Below, one piece after another: positions 16,216 to 23,987 of a DNA stretch of 34,169 bases. A program made the position numbers and the translations under genes. The notes under the pieces were generated by a model. That model worked only from the letters and a program-made list of their open reading frames with translations, was not told the origin of the DNA and did not search any database. Each line of letters starts with the position of its first letter. Position 1 is the stretch's first letter. This DNA is from Bacillota bacterium (lineage in GTDB: Bacteria > Bacillota > Clostridia > Tissierellales > Peptoniphilaceae): assembly GCA_029003555.1 (NCBI GenBank), contig JAQYCE010000034.1:1-34169 (forward strand), in the 5' to 3' direction.

Positions 16216-16878
16216 TTACTGGTTGGGCTTATTTTCACTCGGTGCTTCCTCTGAAGAAGACTCCCCATCCTGGCTTTCTTGTTCAGATTCCTCGGATTCC
16301 TGGGCCTTTCTTCCCTCCAACAATCCCTTGACCGCTTCCTGGTTGACGTCATAGGACCCATCCTGGGTCTGGACCAGGATTTCATTGGGCCGGATCATAC
16401 CCAGCTTTTCGTGGGCATATTTTTCCACATAGTCATCGGTCTTGACCATCTTGAGCTGGTTATTCAGGTCGTCCAGAGAAGCCGCCAATTGCTTCCTCTC
16501 CTCTTCCAGCTGACTTTGGACTTTTTTGGCCTCTGCCAGCTGCTGGTTGGTCGTGTAGAGTTTGACACAGGCCGGTACAAGAAGGAGGAGAAGGATGACA
16601 CCGGCGACGATGAGGTAGAGGAATGGCGTGGACCCTCCCTTTTTCCCCCCATCCCTGCGAGGACGAGACCGCCGACCTTCCCTGGACCGACGGTCGGGCC
16701 TTTCCTGGGGATCCTGCCGACGTTTCCTTGAAGAGGGGCGGCCCCCTTCTTCCTCATAGGGACGGCCGCCCCTATCCTCTTGGGAAGGCCGGGGGCTCTC
16801 CCTATAGACTTCATCCTGACTTCTCTCCCCATGGGAACAGTTGGGTTCCTGGGGAAGGATGGAACGAAACTTACTCAT
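16216..16878 (-). CDS. DivIC/FtsB-type septum formation initiator with long basic N-terminal tail
   Basis: A single-pass membrane division protein, about 220 residues. ATG 16878 follows GGAGGGTGATT and overlaps the rqcP stop (ATGAGTAA, 8 bases). The first about 90 residues are a very polar, Arg/Gly/Pro/Glu-rich cytoplasmic tail (RPSSRKRRQDPQERPDRRS). Then come a membrane segment (FLYLIVAGVILLLLLVPACV), a coiled coil (NQQLAEAKKVQSQLEEERKQLAASLDDLNNQLKMV) and the short DivIC-like YVEKYAHEKLGMIRPNEI. The C-terminus is an acidic Ser/Glu-rich tail. Known DivIC proteins are about 100-130 residues, so both tails are extensions. Position between rqcP and tilS matches Bacillus divIC. Confidence 0.88.
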   Translation of the reverse strand: MSKFRSILPQEPNCSHGERSQDEVYRESPRPSQEDRGGRPYEEEGGRPSSRKRRQDPQERPDRRSREGRRSRPRRDGGKKGGSTPFLYLIVAGVILLLLLVPACVKLYTTNQQLAEAKKVQSQLEEERKQLAASLDDLNNQLKMVKTDDYVEKYAHEKLGMIRPNEILVQTQDGSYDVNQEAVKGLLEGRKAQESEESEQESQDGESSSEEAPSENKPNQ

Positions 16879-17128
16879 AATCACCCTCCTCAATCTCTTC
16901 ATAGAGGGAGTCTGCGTCCTCCTTGCGGACGACTTCCGGTGTTTTCAGAACACGAATATAAAGAGGGGCCTTGGCAAAGGAGATTTTCACCCGGTCTCCT
17001 TCAACCACCTCGGTTCCCGCCTTGGCCGGCCGGCCATTGACTTCAATTCGACCGCCGTCCGCCGCTTCTTTGGCGACGGTTCTCCTTTTGATGATTCGTG
17101 AATTCTTCAAAAACTTATCGATCCGCAT
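16871..17128 (-). CDS. rqcP: S4-domain RNA-binding protein RqcP (YabO/Hsp15 family)
   Basis: About 85 residues, starting at ATG 17128 (MRIDKFLK) with AAAGG 8 bases upstream; the track's 17164 start is upstream of any ribosome site. The S4 fold is clear: MRIDKFLKNSRIIKRRTVAKEAADGGRIEVNGRPAKAGTEVVEGDRVKI. In Bacillus, YabO (RqcP) binds the 50S subunit with RqcH and drives alanine tailing of stalled nascent chains. The neighbourhood before divIC is as in Bacillus, but yabP and yabQ (sporulation) are missing between them, a hint of a non-sporulating lineage. Confidence 0.92.
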   Translation of the reverse strand: MRIDKFLKNSRIIKRRTVAKEAADGGRIEVNGRPAKAGTEVVEGDRVKISFAKAPLYIRVLKTPEVVRKEDADSLYEEIEEGDYE

Positions 17129-17185
17129 CTTGCACCCTTTCCCCTCAATAGGGCCCGAACCCATCTTGTCCGGACCTCATCTTTT

Positions 17186-17202
17186 TTTACCAGTATACCA
17201 AA
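17186..17202 (-). promoter_or_regulatory. extended -10 promoter before rqcP
   Basis: In the gap between dut and rqcP, the minus strand reads TTTGGTATACTGG. This gives a TATACT -10 (complement at 17192-17197) with a TGN extension. The -35 region is poor, as often for extended -10 promoters. It would start an internal transcript for rqcP and the genes after it. Confidence 0.5.
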
Positions 17203-17204
17203 TA

Positions 17205-17675
17205 TCAGAAACGGCCGGAAGAACCGAATCCTTCATGGCCCCGATCCGTTGTGTCCAATTCCTCCACTTCTTCAAAAGCCACCTGGATATAGGGCATGAG
17301 GACCATCTGGGCCACCCTCTCCCCCTCCTCCAACCGGATGGGGTCCTTCCCATGGTGGAAAAGGGGAATCATGATCTCCCCCCGGTAGTCGGGATCGATG
17401 ATCCCCACCCCGTTGGACAGGATCAGCCCCCGCCGGCCCAGGCTGGACCGGATACAGACCAGGCCGAAATAGCCCTCGGGTATGGCCAGCTTGACCCCGG
17501 TATGGATGGTCTTATGGTCTCCCGATTCAAAATCCACTCCGCCCTTGTCGGCGATAGAAAGGTCCATGCCGGCAGCAAATTCATTGGCATAGATGGGGGG
17601 TCTCCCCTCCGCAATCACCTTCATAGTCTTCAATTCTTTCTCTCCCGTCTTCTCCGACAAATCTCCTGTCCTCAT
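17205..17675 (-). CDS. dut: dUTP diphosphatase (trimeric dUTPase fold)
   Basis: Hydrolyses dUTP to dUMP, keeping uracil out of DNA and feeding dTMP synthesis; 156 residues. ATG 17675 lies about 10 bases after AGGAGGGGGG; MKVIAEG at 17624 is an alternative start with a poor ribosome site. The five family motifs are visible: AAGMDLSI (usually AxGYDLxA), RSSLGRRG, NGVGIIDPDYRGEI with the catalytic Asp, GERVAQMVL and RGHEGFGSSGRF. The C-terminal arm is complete. Motif 1 has Met where Tyr is usual. The gene lies 18 bases after the HAD gene. Confidence 0.93.
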   Translation of the reverse strand: MRTGDLSEKTGEKELKTMKVIAEGRPPIYANEFAAGMDLSIADKGGVDFESGDHKTIHTGVKLAIPEGYFGLVCIRSSLGRRGLILSNGVGIIDPDYRGEIMIPLFHHGKDPIRLEEGERVAQMVLMPYIQVAFEEVEELDTTDRGHEGFGSSGRF

Positions 17676-17693
17676 TTCTATTTTTCCCCCCTC

Positions 17694-18521
17694 CTAGGCC
17701 AAAAGGAGGCCGGCCTCGGGGTGGGCGATGATCCAGTCAACCGCCTTGACAAAGCCCATCCGGTCAACCGGATCCGTGGTCATCTTGGCGGCTTGAATGG
17801 CCCGGTCCGACCCGTCGCTCATGGCGAAGGACCAGCCTGCTCCCTCCAGCATCTCCACATCGTTATCGAAGTCGCCAATGGCCACCACCCGGTCCATGGG
17901 AACCTGGAGGGTCCGGGTCAGAGTCCGGATCCCTTGGAGCTTGTTGACCCCTCCGGCCATCACTTCCACCTTATCATCCCCGGATTGGGTGGCCGACAGG
18001 CCTCCGGACGAATTGATCTCATCGATGAGCCCCTGGAGATTCTTCTTCACATAGATGTTCATTTTATAGGCCCCTTCTTCCAGAAAATGGGGCTTTCGGG
18101 GAGAAAAAGACCCGACCTTCATTCCCGTGCGCAGGTTGACGATCCCGGAAGCTATGCAGGAGCCCAAGAGCCGGGACCAGGATGTCGGAAAAAAGCAGAC
18201 CTTTTCGCTGTAGAAAAGATACCTCCAGCCTTCTCTTTCCGCCCGGTCAATCAGGGCCTTGGCCTCCTCCGGCAGGATAGGGTAACCTTGGGCCGGCCCT
18301 GCACCACCCGGGAGGCATAGGGCCCCGTTGTTGGCAATGATGTGGCCCCTTATCCCGTATTTTTTGAAAAGATACCGGATATTCCCAGCCGGCCGACCGG
18401 AAACCAGGACAAATTCCATCCCGTGGTCATTCAGACGGTGGACGGCTTCCACGTTTTCTTTCGGGATCTTCCCCTTCCGCGCAATCGTATTGTCAAAATC
18501 GCTACAAAAAAGTCGCTTCAT
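17694..18521 (-). CDS. HAD-superfamily hydrolase, Cof type
   Basis: A predicted cytoplasmic phosphatase for sugar phosphates, nucleotides or flavins; 275 residues, ATG 18521 behind GAAGGAG. HAD motif I is FCSDFDNT (nucleophile Asp8, acid Asp10, with Asn where DxDGT is commonest). Motif II is FVLVSGRP, motif III the Lys in the DDKVEVMAGGVNKLQGI segment (Cof signature, usually KxxEIxxxGxxKGxAL), and motif IV AIGDFDNDVEML. A C2-type cap is inserted in the middle. Substrate cannot be predicted. It is the first gene of the long minus-strand series. Confidence 0.88.
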   Translation of the reverse strand: MKRLFCSDFDNTIARKGKIPKENVEAVHRLNDHGMEFVLVSGRPAGNIRYLFKKYGIRGHIIANNGALCLPGGAGPAQGYPILPEEAKALIDRAEREGWRYLFYSEKVCFFPTSWSRLLGSCIASGIVNLRTGMKVGSFSPRKPHFLEEGAYKMNIYVKKNLQGLIDEINSSGGLSATQSGDDKVEVMAGGVNKLQGIRTLTRTLQVPMDRVVAIGDFDNDVEMLEGAGWSFAMSDGSDRAIQAAKMTTDPVDRMGFVKAVDWIIAHPEAGLLLA

Positions 18522-18673
18522 TTGGGCTCCTTCAGGATAAAATGGGTAATTCTTCTTATTTTAACATAGAGACCGGGGGAAACCTAGGCGGGAAAAGGAG
18601 ACAAGGGTTTAAGATATTCCGGATCTGGTAAATATAAAGTATATGCGTTTTCGAATAGAAGGAGGACGATGAA
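18522..18673. promoter_or_regulatory. divergent intergenic region (HAD operon / zinc peptidase)
   Basis: 152 bases between divergent genes, so it should carry promoters in both directions. For the plus gene, AT-rich AATATAAAGTATATG (18631-18645) offers -10 candidates without a good -35. For the minus gene, TAAAAT (complement near 18558-18563) is a possible -10. No operator palindrome stands out. Confidence 0.4.
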
Positions 18674-19546
18674 ATGAAATGGCAAAACCGCAGACAATCT
18701 TCAAATGTACGCTCGGGCGGACGGGGACGGGCTGGCATGGGCCTGGGCCTGGGAGGCATCATCATGGGCCTGGTCGTCTTCGCCCTGACCGGGAACCCCT
18801 TCGCTGCTCTGAATGCCGGCCTATCCGGCGGGGCCATCCAAACCAAGAATATCAAGCAGGAGGAGCTCCAGCTTTCTGAAAAGGAAAAGGTCCTCTATGA
18901 CTATTCCAGTGTGGCCTTGGCCGACACTGAGGATACCTGGCATAGCCTCCTGGCCAAGGAAGGCATCCAATATAAGGAAGCCACAATGTATATTTTCCAG
19001 GATAATGTCAAATCCGGCTGCGGCATCGCCCAATCCGGCATGGGCCCCTTTTACTGCGGACAAGACCAATCCGTCTATATGGACCTTTCCTTCTATGACA
19101 CCTTGATTAAAGAATTCGGTGCCGATGAGGGCGACTTCATCCTCTCCTACGTCATCTCCCACGAAATCGGTCACCATGTCCAGAATGTCCTGGGCATCAT
19201 GGACCAGGTCAACCGCCTCCGGTCCAAGGCCAGCCAATCCGACTTCAACAAGCTCACCCTCCGATTGGAACTTCAGGCCGACTACCTGGCCGGGGTGGTG
19301 GCCCGCTACCAGGCCGACCGGGGCTATCTGGAGAAGGGGGATATTGAGGATGCCATCAAAGCCGCCTGGGCCATCGGCGATAACACCATCCAAAAACGGA
19401 TGCAGGGCCATGTCACCCCCGAATCCTTCACCCACGGGACCGCCGACCAAAGAATGCGCTGGTATAAAAAAGGCTATGATACCGGAGACCTCTCCCAATT
19501 CAACACCTTCGATACCAACAAATACCCCGATGTATCCGACCTTTAA
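18674..19546 (+). CDS. membrane-anchored neutral zinc metallopeptidase (YpfJ family)
   Basis: 290 residues, ATG 18674 about 7 bases after AAGGAGGA. It belongs to the putative neutral zinc metallopeptidase family (YpfJ, Pfam04228 by recall). A basic N-terminus and one membrane segment (about 23-40, GLGLGGIIMGLVVFAL) place the catalytic domain outside the cytoplasm. Family stretches are SGCGIAQSGMGPFYCGQDQSVYMDLSFY, the zinc motif ISHEIGHHVQN (H163, E164, H167), the third ligand Glu199 in RLELQADYLAGV, and HGTADQRMRWYKKGYDTGD. Complete. Substrate unknown. It is a stand-alone transcript ending in a bidirectional terminator. Confidence 0.92.
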   Translation: MKWQNRRQSSNVRSGGRGRAGMGLGLGGIIMGLVVFALTGNPFAALNAGLSGGAIQTKNIKQEELQLSEKEKVLYDYSSVALADTEDTWHSLLAKEGIQYKEATMYIFQDNVKSGCGIAQSGMGPFYCGQDQSVYMDLSFYDTLIKEFGADEGDFILSYVISHEIGHHVQNVLGIMDQVNRLRSKASQSDFNKLTLRLELQADYLAGVVARYQADRGYLEKGDIEDAIKAAWAIGDNTIQKRMQGHVTPESFTHGTADQRMRWYKKGYDTGDLSQFNTFDTNKYPDVSDL

Positions 19547-19555
19547 ATCCTCCTC

Positions 19556-19610
19556 CAAAAAAAGAGGCGGTGTCCGAAAGATTCTCTCTTTCAGACACCG
19601 CCTCTTTTTT
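19556..19610. terminator. bidirectional terminator between zinc peptidase and SDR genes
   Basis: AGAGGCGGTGTC (19563-19574) pairs with GACACCGCCTCT (19594-19605); inner GAAAG/CTTTC extends the stem. A T-run follows on the plus strand and an A-run precedes it, giving T's on the minus strand. It serves both convergent genes. Confidence 0.92.
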
Positions 19611-19634
19611 ATGCCCATATCGCCCCAAAGGCAT

Positions 19635-20396
19635 CTAATAAAAACCCATCAAACCCTCCACCCAAAGAACAAAGGAGTGGGGGAGGATTTTTGAGAAAAA
19701 ACGGATGACATAGGCTGTGGGGTGGGTGATTGATAGGTCCTTCCCCCGCCGTGACCGGTCCAGGGCCTTCCGGGCAACCCGGTCAACCCGGTCCAGTCCC
19801 AATCGTTTCAAACCGGTCGGCCCGATTCCTCCGGAGAGGTTAAAAAATTCAGTCATCATGGGGTTGGGACAAACCGCAGTCACTGAAATCCCCCTTTTCC
19901 TGACCTCCCGGTGGAGGGCCCGGGAAAAGGAAAGAACATAGGACTTGGAGGCCGAATAGATGGCCAAGCCCGGTTGGGGGAGGAAGGCGGCAACGGAGGC
20001 GACATTGATAATCCGCCCCCCCTTCCTCATGTAAGGAAGACAGATGTGGGTGGCCAGGGTCAGTCCCCGGATATTGAGGTCCAGAAGGCTTTGAATATGG
20101 TCTCCCTCCAAGTCTTCGAAGACCCCGGCCTTCCCGATTCCGGCATTGTTGATGACCAGGGCCAGGTCCGGTTCTTCTTTTTCCATGAGGTCTTTGAGCT
20201 TCCCTGCCCACTCCTCCCCGCTCATATCCCAGGGAAGGAGGCGGCAGGGGGTCTTCAGGGATTGAGCCAGTTCTTTCAGACGGTCTTCCCGGCGGGCAAG
20301 GAGCCAAATTTCATCCATGACCTCTTCTTGGTCAACCAGTTCGGCCAATGTCCATCCCAATCCTGAAGAAGCCCCTGTAATCAGCGCCACTCTCAT
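19635..20396 (-). CDS. short-chain dehydrogenase/reductase
   Basis: A classical SDR of 253 residues. Rossmann motif TGASSGLG (7-14), NNAG (83-86), catalytic Ser134 (NVASVAAF), Tyr147 and Lys151 (YSASKSY), followed by PNPMMTEF. The ATG overlaps the tlpA-like stop (ATGA), so it is translationally coupled. The C-terminus is more hydrophobic than usual (VIRFFSKILPHSFVLWVEGLMGFY) and might associate with the membrane, as in DltE/YqjQ-like members. Substrate unknown. Last gene of the run that starts with the ChrA transporters. Confidence 0.9.
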   Translation of the reverse strand: MRVALITGASSGLGWTLAELVDQEEVMDEIWLLARREDRLKELAQSLKTPCRLLPWDMSGEEWAGKLKDLMEKEEPDLALVINNAGIGKAGVFEDLEGDHIQSLLDLNIRGLTLATHICLPYMRKGGRIINVASVAAFLPQPGLAIYSASKSYVLSFSRALHREVRKRGISVTAVCPNPMMTEFFNLSGGIGPTGLKRLGLDRVDRVARKALDRSRRGKDLSITHPTAYVIRFFSKILPHSFVLWVEGLMGFY

Positions 20397-20980
20397 TTCG
20401 ATTCTCCTCCATCAAGCAGTTTTGCCAAGCCCGCTTCTAAATCCCCCTCCATTACCATCCCCTGTATGGTTTGAACCACCCTTCCCTCCTTGATCAAAAC
20501 TGTAGTCGGATAGGCCGCCACCTGGAAGGCGGAGACCCCTTCCAAGTTCGTATCATAATAGACCGGGAAGGAAAAATCCTTGTTTTTCAAAAAATCCTGG
20601 GCGGATTCCTTGGTCTCCTGGAGACCGTCCGTTACATTGAGAAAAATAAAGTTTACCTTATCCTTGTATTCCCGGTATGTGGCATCAAAGAGGGGCATTT
20701 CCGCCCGGCAGGGTGGACACCAGGAGGCCCAGAAGTTGAGGACGATCGGCTTGTCCATGAAGTCCTTTAATGAGACCTCATTCCCCATGGCCCCTTCCAT
20801 GACGAAGTCTGGAGCTTCCAACCCCGTCTCTTGCTTTTTCTCGACGGCACTGCTTTGGGGAAGGGATTGAGCTCCCTTGTCTTTAAGGAAATGGTAGGAT
20901 AGGCCGGCGCAGACCAGGACCAGGATGATGGCTAGGAGATAAACCAGCCCCCAATTCTTTTTTGCATTCTTCTTTTGCAT
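20393..20980 (-). CDS. membrane-anchored thioredoxin-like protein (TlpA/ResA type)
   Basis: 195 residues. An uncleaved N-terminal anchor (about 10-30, WGLVYLLAIILVLVCAGLSY) is followed by an AhpC/TSA-thioredoxin domain outside the cytoplasm. The active site is WASWCPPC (C88, C91) and the cis-Pro is in AAYPTTV. These proteins receive electrons from CcdA and reduce disulfides of exported substrates. Start ATG 20980, weak GGGAAG upstream. It lies 18 bases after ccdA, which directly supports this partnership. No cytochrome c maturation genes are nearby, so substrates are probably other exported thiol proteins. Confidence 0.93.
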   Translation of the reverse strand: MQKKNAKKNWGLVYLLAIILVLVCAGLSYHFLKDKGAQSLPQSSAVEKKQETGLEAPDFVMEGAMGNEVSLKDFMDKPIVLNFWASWCPPCRAEMPLFDATYREYKDKVNFIFLNVTDGLQETKESAQDFLKNKDFSFPVYYDTNLEGVSAFQVAAYPTTVLIKEGRVVQTIQGMVMEGDLEAGLAKLLDGGESK

Positions 20981-20998
20981 GATTGACTTCCCTTCTGT

Positions 20999-21661
20999 TT
21001 AGGAGAGGACGGTGAAAAGCCTCTGGAGGAGACCCGTCGCCATGAGAAGGCCCATGATGACAAGAGCTATCCCGGAAACTTTTTGGATGGTTCCGTAATG
21101 GGCCTTGATCCCATCAAAGGTGGATTCCAGCTGGTCGATCAGGAGGGCGGAGAGGAAAAAGGGGATAGCCAAGCCCATGGAGTAGGCAAGGAGCATGGCC
21201 AAGCCCTCCACCATGTGGGCCTGTTGACCGGCCAACATGAGGGCTGCGCCAAGAAAGGAACCCAAACAGGGGGTCCAGGCCAGGGAAAAGGTCAGGCCGA
21301 AAAGGAAGGATTTCCATGGCGTGAGTCCTGCCCTTTCCTTCCCCGCCCCCATCCCTCGGAAGAGGGAAAGTTGGAAGAGGCCCAGGTATTGGAGGCCGAA
21401 AAAGACCACTACTCCCCCTGTCAGGAGGTTGACCAGGACACGGTGCTTCCTTAAAAGAAAGCCCAGGCTTCCTGCCAGGGCCCCCATGGCCATAAAGACC
21501 AGGCTGAAGCCCAGGATAAAGGCCAGGACATTCTTCACCATCCCGGACCTGGTCCTCCCCCCTCCACCGCCGAAGTAGGCCAGGTAGATAGGGAGCATGG
21601 GCAATAAACAGGGGGAAATAAAGGTAATCAGACCTTCTAAAAAAGATAAGAGATAGGACAT
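20999..21661 (-). CDS. ccdA: cytochrome c biogenesis/thiol-transfer protein CcdA
   Basis: 220 residues, about six membrane segments. CcdA moves reducing equivalents from cytoplasmic thioredoxin across the membrane. The two redox cysteines are present in family context: ISPCLLPMLP (C18) and LAWTPCLGS (C132). ATG 21661 is 4 bases after the glycosylase gene, with GGAG inside that gene's end. Together with the TlpA-like protein it forms an export-side reduction pathway. Confidence 0.94.
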   Translation of the reverse strand: MSYLLSFLEGLITFISPCLLPMLPIYLAYFGGGGGRTRSGMVKNVLAFILGFSLVFMAMGALAGSLGFLLRKHRVLVNLLTGGVVVFFGLQYLGLFQLSLFRGMGAGKERAGLTPWKSFLFGLTFSLAWTPCLGSFLGAALMLAGQQAHMVEGLAMLLAYSMGLAIPFFLSALLIDQLESTFDGIKAHYGTIQKVSGIALVIMGLLMATGLLQRLFTVLS

Positions 21662-21665
21662 GGTC

Positions 21666-22583
21666 TCAGTCGCTCCTTCCGTCTTGCCTTTCGTCCTGTC
21701 GGGGCAAGGCCCCTTGGATCAGGCGGATATGGTAAAAAAGATATTGTTGGATGAGGCCGGCATGGGGAGAATAGGCAGCCAGGTCCATCTCTCCCCCATA
21801 ATAGTCCCGACTGACCCTCTCCATCCAGACGTCGATAGGGGCCAGGTCCAGCCGCCTATAGGCGAAAAGGGCTACGCAGGAGGCGATCTTGATCCCTACG
21901 CCGTAAAAGGAAAGAAGGCGGTCCATGAGGTCAGGGTCGGAGAGGTCACGGAAACTCTCCAGGATGCCGGGGACCTCAGCCAAGTCATCGGCCAGCCTCC
22001 GGATGTATTTTTCCCGGTAGCCCAGTCGAACGTGCATGAAGGAATCCTCCGAAAAAGCGTGGACCTCCCGAGGGGCCGGGAAGCGGTAAATGGGCCTTCC
22101 CTCCCCATCGAAGGCCAGGAGGTCTCCCCCCTCTTGGGCCAATCCTTCCACGGCCTTTTGAATGGCGGGAATATTTTTTCGTTGGGAGATGATAAAGGTC
22201 ACCAGACATTCCCAGGGATCCTGGCGGAGGATCCGGATCCCCTTGCCCGATTCCAAGGCTTGGGCTAAAAAAGGATCCTCCTTGGCGTCCACCCCCTCCC
22301 GGACGGTCCGGTAATCCCTATCCAGGTCAAAATAAGGGGCCCAGATTTCTTCAAAATCCTCATCCGAACAATCCATATACACCCGGCCTTCCCCATCCTG
22401 TCCCAGGAAAAGAACCCGGTCCTTCACAGGGAGTCGGTAGGATTGCATAGCCATTCCCTTATTCTGAAGGAGTGAGAAAAGCTCAGTCTCACGGGGAGGC
22501 TGAGCCGGGATTAGGCGGAAACACTGGCCGCTATCTGCAATCTTCTTCAGGTCGAAATCAGCTTGGGAAGGGAGGCGGATCAT
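21666..22583 (-). CDS. OGG1-type 8-oxoguanine DNA glycosylase
   Basis: About 305 residues; ATG 22583 (MIRLPSQ) with AAGGA 7 bases upstream, while the track's 22598 is a TTG inside the previous junction. The N-terminal 8-oxoG-binding domain shows FDLKKIADSGQCFRL. The HhH-GPD domain has FIISQRKNIPAIQKAVE and SFYGVGIKIASCVALFAYRRLDLAPIDVWMERV. It contains the Schiff-base Lys (about K232) and the catalytic Asp (about D251), aligning with human OGG1 GVGTKVADC and PVDVH. It removes 8-oxoguanine opposite C and nicks by beta-elimination. Placed between ChrA and CcdA genes in one run. Confidence 0.92.
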   Translation of the reverse strand: MIRLPSQADFDLKKIADSGQCFRLIPAQPPRETELFSLLQNKGMAMQSYRLPVKDRVLFLGQDGEGRVYMDCSDEDFEEIWAPYFDLDRDYRTVREGVDAKEDPFLAQALESGKGIRILRQDPWECLVTFIISQRKNIPAIQKAVEGLAQEGGDLLAFDGEGRPIYRFPAPREVHAFSEDSFMHVRLGYREKYIRRLADDLAEVPGILESFRDLSDPDLMDRLLSFYGVGIKIASCVALFAYRRLDLAPIDVWMERVSRDYYGGEMDLAAYSPHAGLIQQYLFYHIRLIQGALPRQDERQDGRSD

Positions 22584-22601
22584 GTGTTTTCCTTTCAAAC
22601 T

Positions 22602-23231
22602 TTATACCCCGGGGATCGCCTGGAGAACCAGCTGGACCAGGACGCCGAAGGCCGCCCCGCCCAAAAGGAGCTTGGTCATATCCGTCTTTTTGGACAGGAA
22701 GTAGAGGGCAGCCAGGAAGGGGATAAAGGCCATGAGGTCCAGACCGATTCCCCCAAAGCTGATGAAAGCCCCTGCCCCTTCCTCCATGCCGGATGGAAAG
22801 AGGTTGGTGAAAAACAGGTTGACTGTGATGGCGGCAATCAGGCCGACCGTGGCGGACCGGAGGGCTTGGATGGCCCAGTTGAGGGGCTTGAAGGTCCTTC
22901 CCTTAAACATGAGGTGGGCCAGTATGGTCATGAGGATGACTTGGGGGGTGATGACGCCCAATGAGGCAACAATGGATCCCAGGACCTGGCCAAATATGCC
23001 CAGACCCAGGGTTGCCCCCATCTTGGTCCCCACGAAGGTGGCGGCGTTGATGGCGATGGGACCGGGGGTCATGTTGGAGATGGTAAAGACGTCGGTCCAT
23101 TCGGTGGCAGACAACCAGGCCTGGTCATGGACCAGGGCTTGCTGGAGGAGGGGGAGTGTGGCCAGGCCACCGCCGAAGGCCAGAGCCCCGACTTCCAACA
23201 GAACCAGGTAGAGTTTGACTAATAAAATCAT
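22602..23231 (-). CDS. chromate transporter family protein, half-size (second copy)
   Basis: 209 residues, about six membrane segments. A CHR-domain protein: LEVGALAFGGGLATLPLLQQ, then ISNMTPGPIAINAATFVG. Half-size CHR proteins typically come as adjacent pairs that work together. The ATG overlaps the first copy's stop by ATGA. Known members export chromate; in many organisms the natural substrate is uncertain. Confidence 0.92.
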   Translation of the reverse strand: MILLVKLYLVLLEVGALAFGGGLATLPLLQQALVHDQAWLSATEWTDVFTISNMTPGPIAINAATFVGTKMGATLGLGIFGQVLGSIVASLGVITPQVILMTILAHLMFKGRTFKPLNWAIQALRSATVGLIAAITVNLFFTNLFPSGMEEGAGAFISFGGIGLDLMAFIPFLAALYFLSKKTDMTKLLLGGAAFGVLVQLVLQAIPGV

Positions 23232-23851
23232 TGGGGCACCTCCTCGGACTCATTCTCTCCATCTTCTTTCAGGATGAAGCCGAAGACCACGATGCCGATG
23301 ACGATCATGATCAGGACGATGTAGGCCACATCCAGGATCTCAAAGTAAGAGGCGACAAAAGCAAAGGCCATAAGGGCCAGGGAGAGGGCCTTATGTTTTT
23401 TCACGGCGGGGGCAAAAAGGCCTTTTACCGAAAAAATCAGCATGGCCACGATAACGCCCGACATCGCCCGGAGGGCGGCCCTGACCAGGGGGTTGTTGGC
23501 CATGGCCGAGTAGATGAAGTAAACCACCGTGATGATGATCAGGGGCGGGAGTGTGGAGCCCAGGATCCCCATGAGCCCCCCGAAAAACCCGTCCAGCTTC
23601 ATCCCCAGCAAATAGGAGGTGGAGACGGCCATAGCTCCGGGGCCCGACTCCGCCACGGCAATGATATCCAACATATCATCATCGGAGAGGAGGCCTCGCT
23701 TCTCCACAAATTCCTGGCGGATGATGGGGATGATGGTATAGCCTCCCCCAAAGGTGACGGCATTGATCCGGAAGAGGGTGGAAAAAATGTCCCAACCGGA
23801 AATCTTTTTGTCCTTGACCGGACTGGTCTGGTTCTTTTTCATGGGGTCCAA
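23228..23851 (-). CDS. chromate transporter family protein, half-size (first copy)
   Basis: About 207 residues. The start is uncertain: TTG 23851 has AAAGGA at 7-base spacing; ATG 23842 (MKKNQTS) lacks a clear site; the track's 23893 is another TTG with no site. The CHR domain shows INAVTFGGGYTIIPIIRQEF and VAESGPGAMAVSTSYLLG, with about six membrane segments and an acidic C-terminal tail. It pairs with the downstream half-size copy. First gene of the six-gene redox-like run; two TATAAT boxes lie upstream. Confidence 0.9.
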   Translation of the reverse strand: MDPMKKNQTSPVKDKKISGWDIFSTLFRINAVTFGGGYTIIPIIRQEFVEKRGLLSDDDMLDIIAVAESGPGAMAVSTSYLLGMKLDGFFGGLMGILGSTLPPLIIITVVYFIYSAMANNPLVRAALRAMSGVIVAMLIFSVKGLFAPAVKKHKALSLALMAFAFVASYFEILDVAYIVLIMIVIGIVVFGFILKEDGENESEEVPQ

Positions 23852-23903
23852 TACTTTATCCTTTCTGATTGCCGGTGAAAAATTACCGGCCAAGCCTTAG
23901 AAG

Positions 23904-23954
23904 ATTATAGCAGACGATGTCACACATTATACCAAATCTCACCAAAAAGTTTCA
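23904..23954 (-). promoter_or_regulatory. promoter(s) for the chrA-ogg-ccdA operon
   Basis: Two perfect TATAAT boxes face the chrA genes: complement at 23926-23931, with TGAAAC 17 bases upstream (23949-23954), and complement at 23904-23909, which carries a TGC extension. Both lie upstream of the likely start. Confidence 0.6.
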
Positions 23955-23958
23955 GATG

Positions 23959-23987
23959 AAGACAATATGTAGTAAACTGGGTATGCT
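23959..23987 (+). promoter_or_regulatory. promoter for the purine permease
   Basis: AAGACA (23959-23964) and TATGCT (23982-23987) are 17 bases apart. The remaining leader of about 45 bases holds no purine-riboswitch-like fold that I can see, only the AAGGAGG ribosome site. Confidence 0.5.

Noticed and set aside
16971-18320. 449-residue plus-strand ORF
   Set aside because: It is antisense to dut and the HAD gene, both with full motif sets; the translation is low-complexity, His/Gly/Pro-rich and has no family motif.
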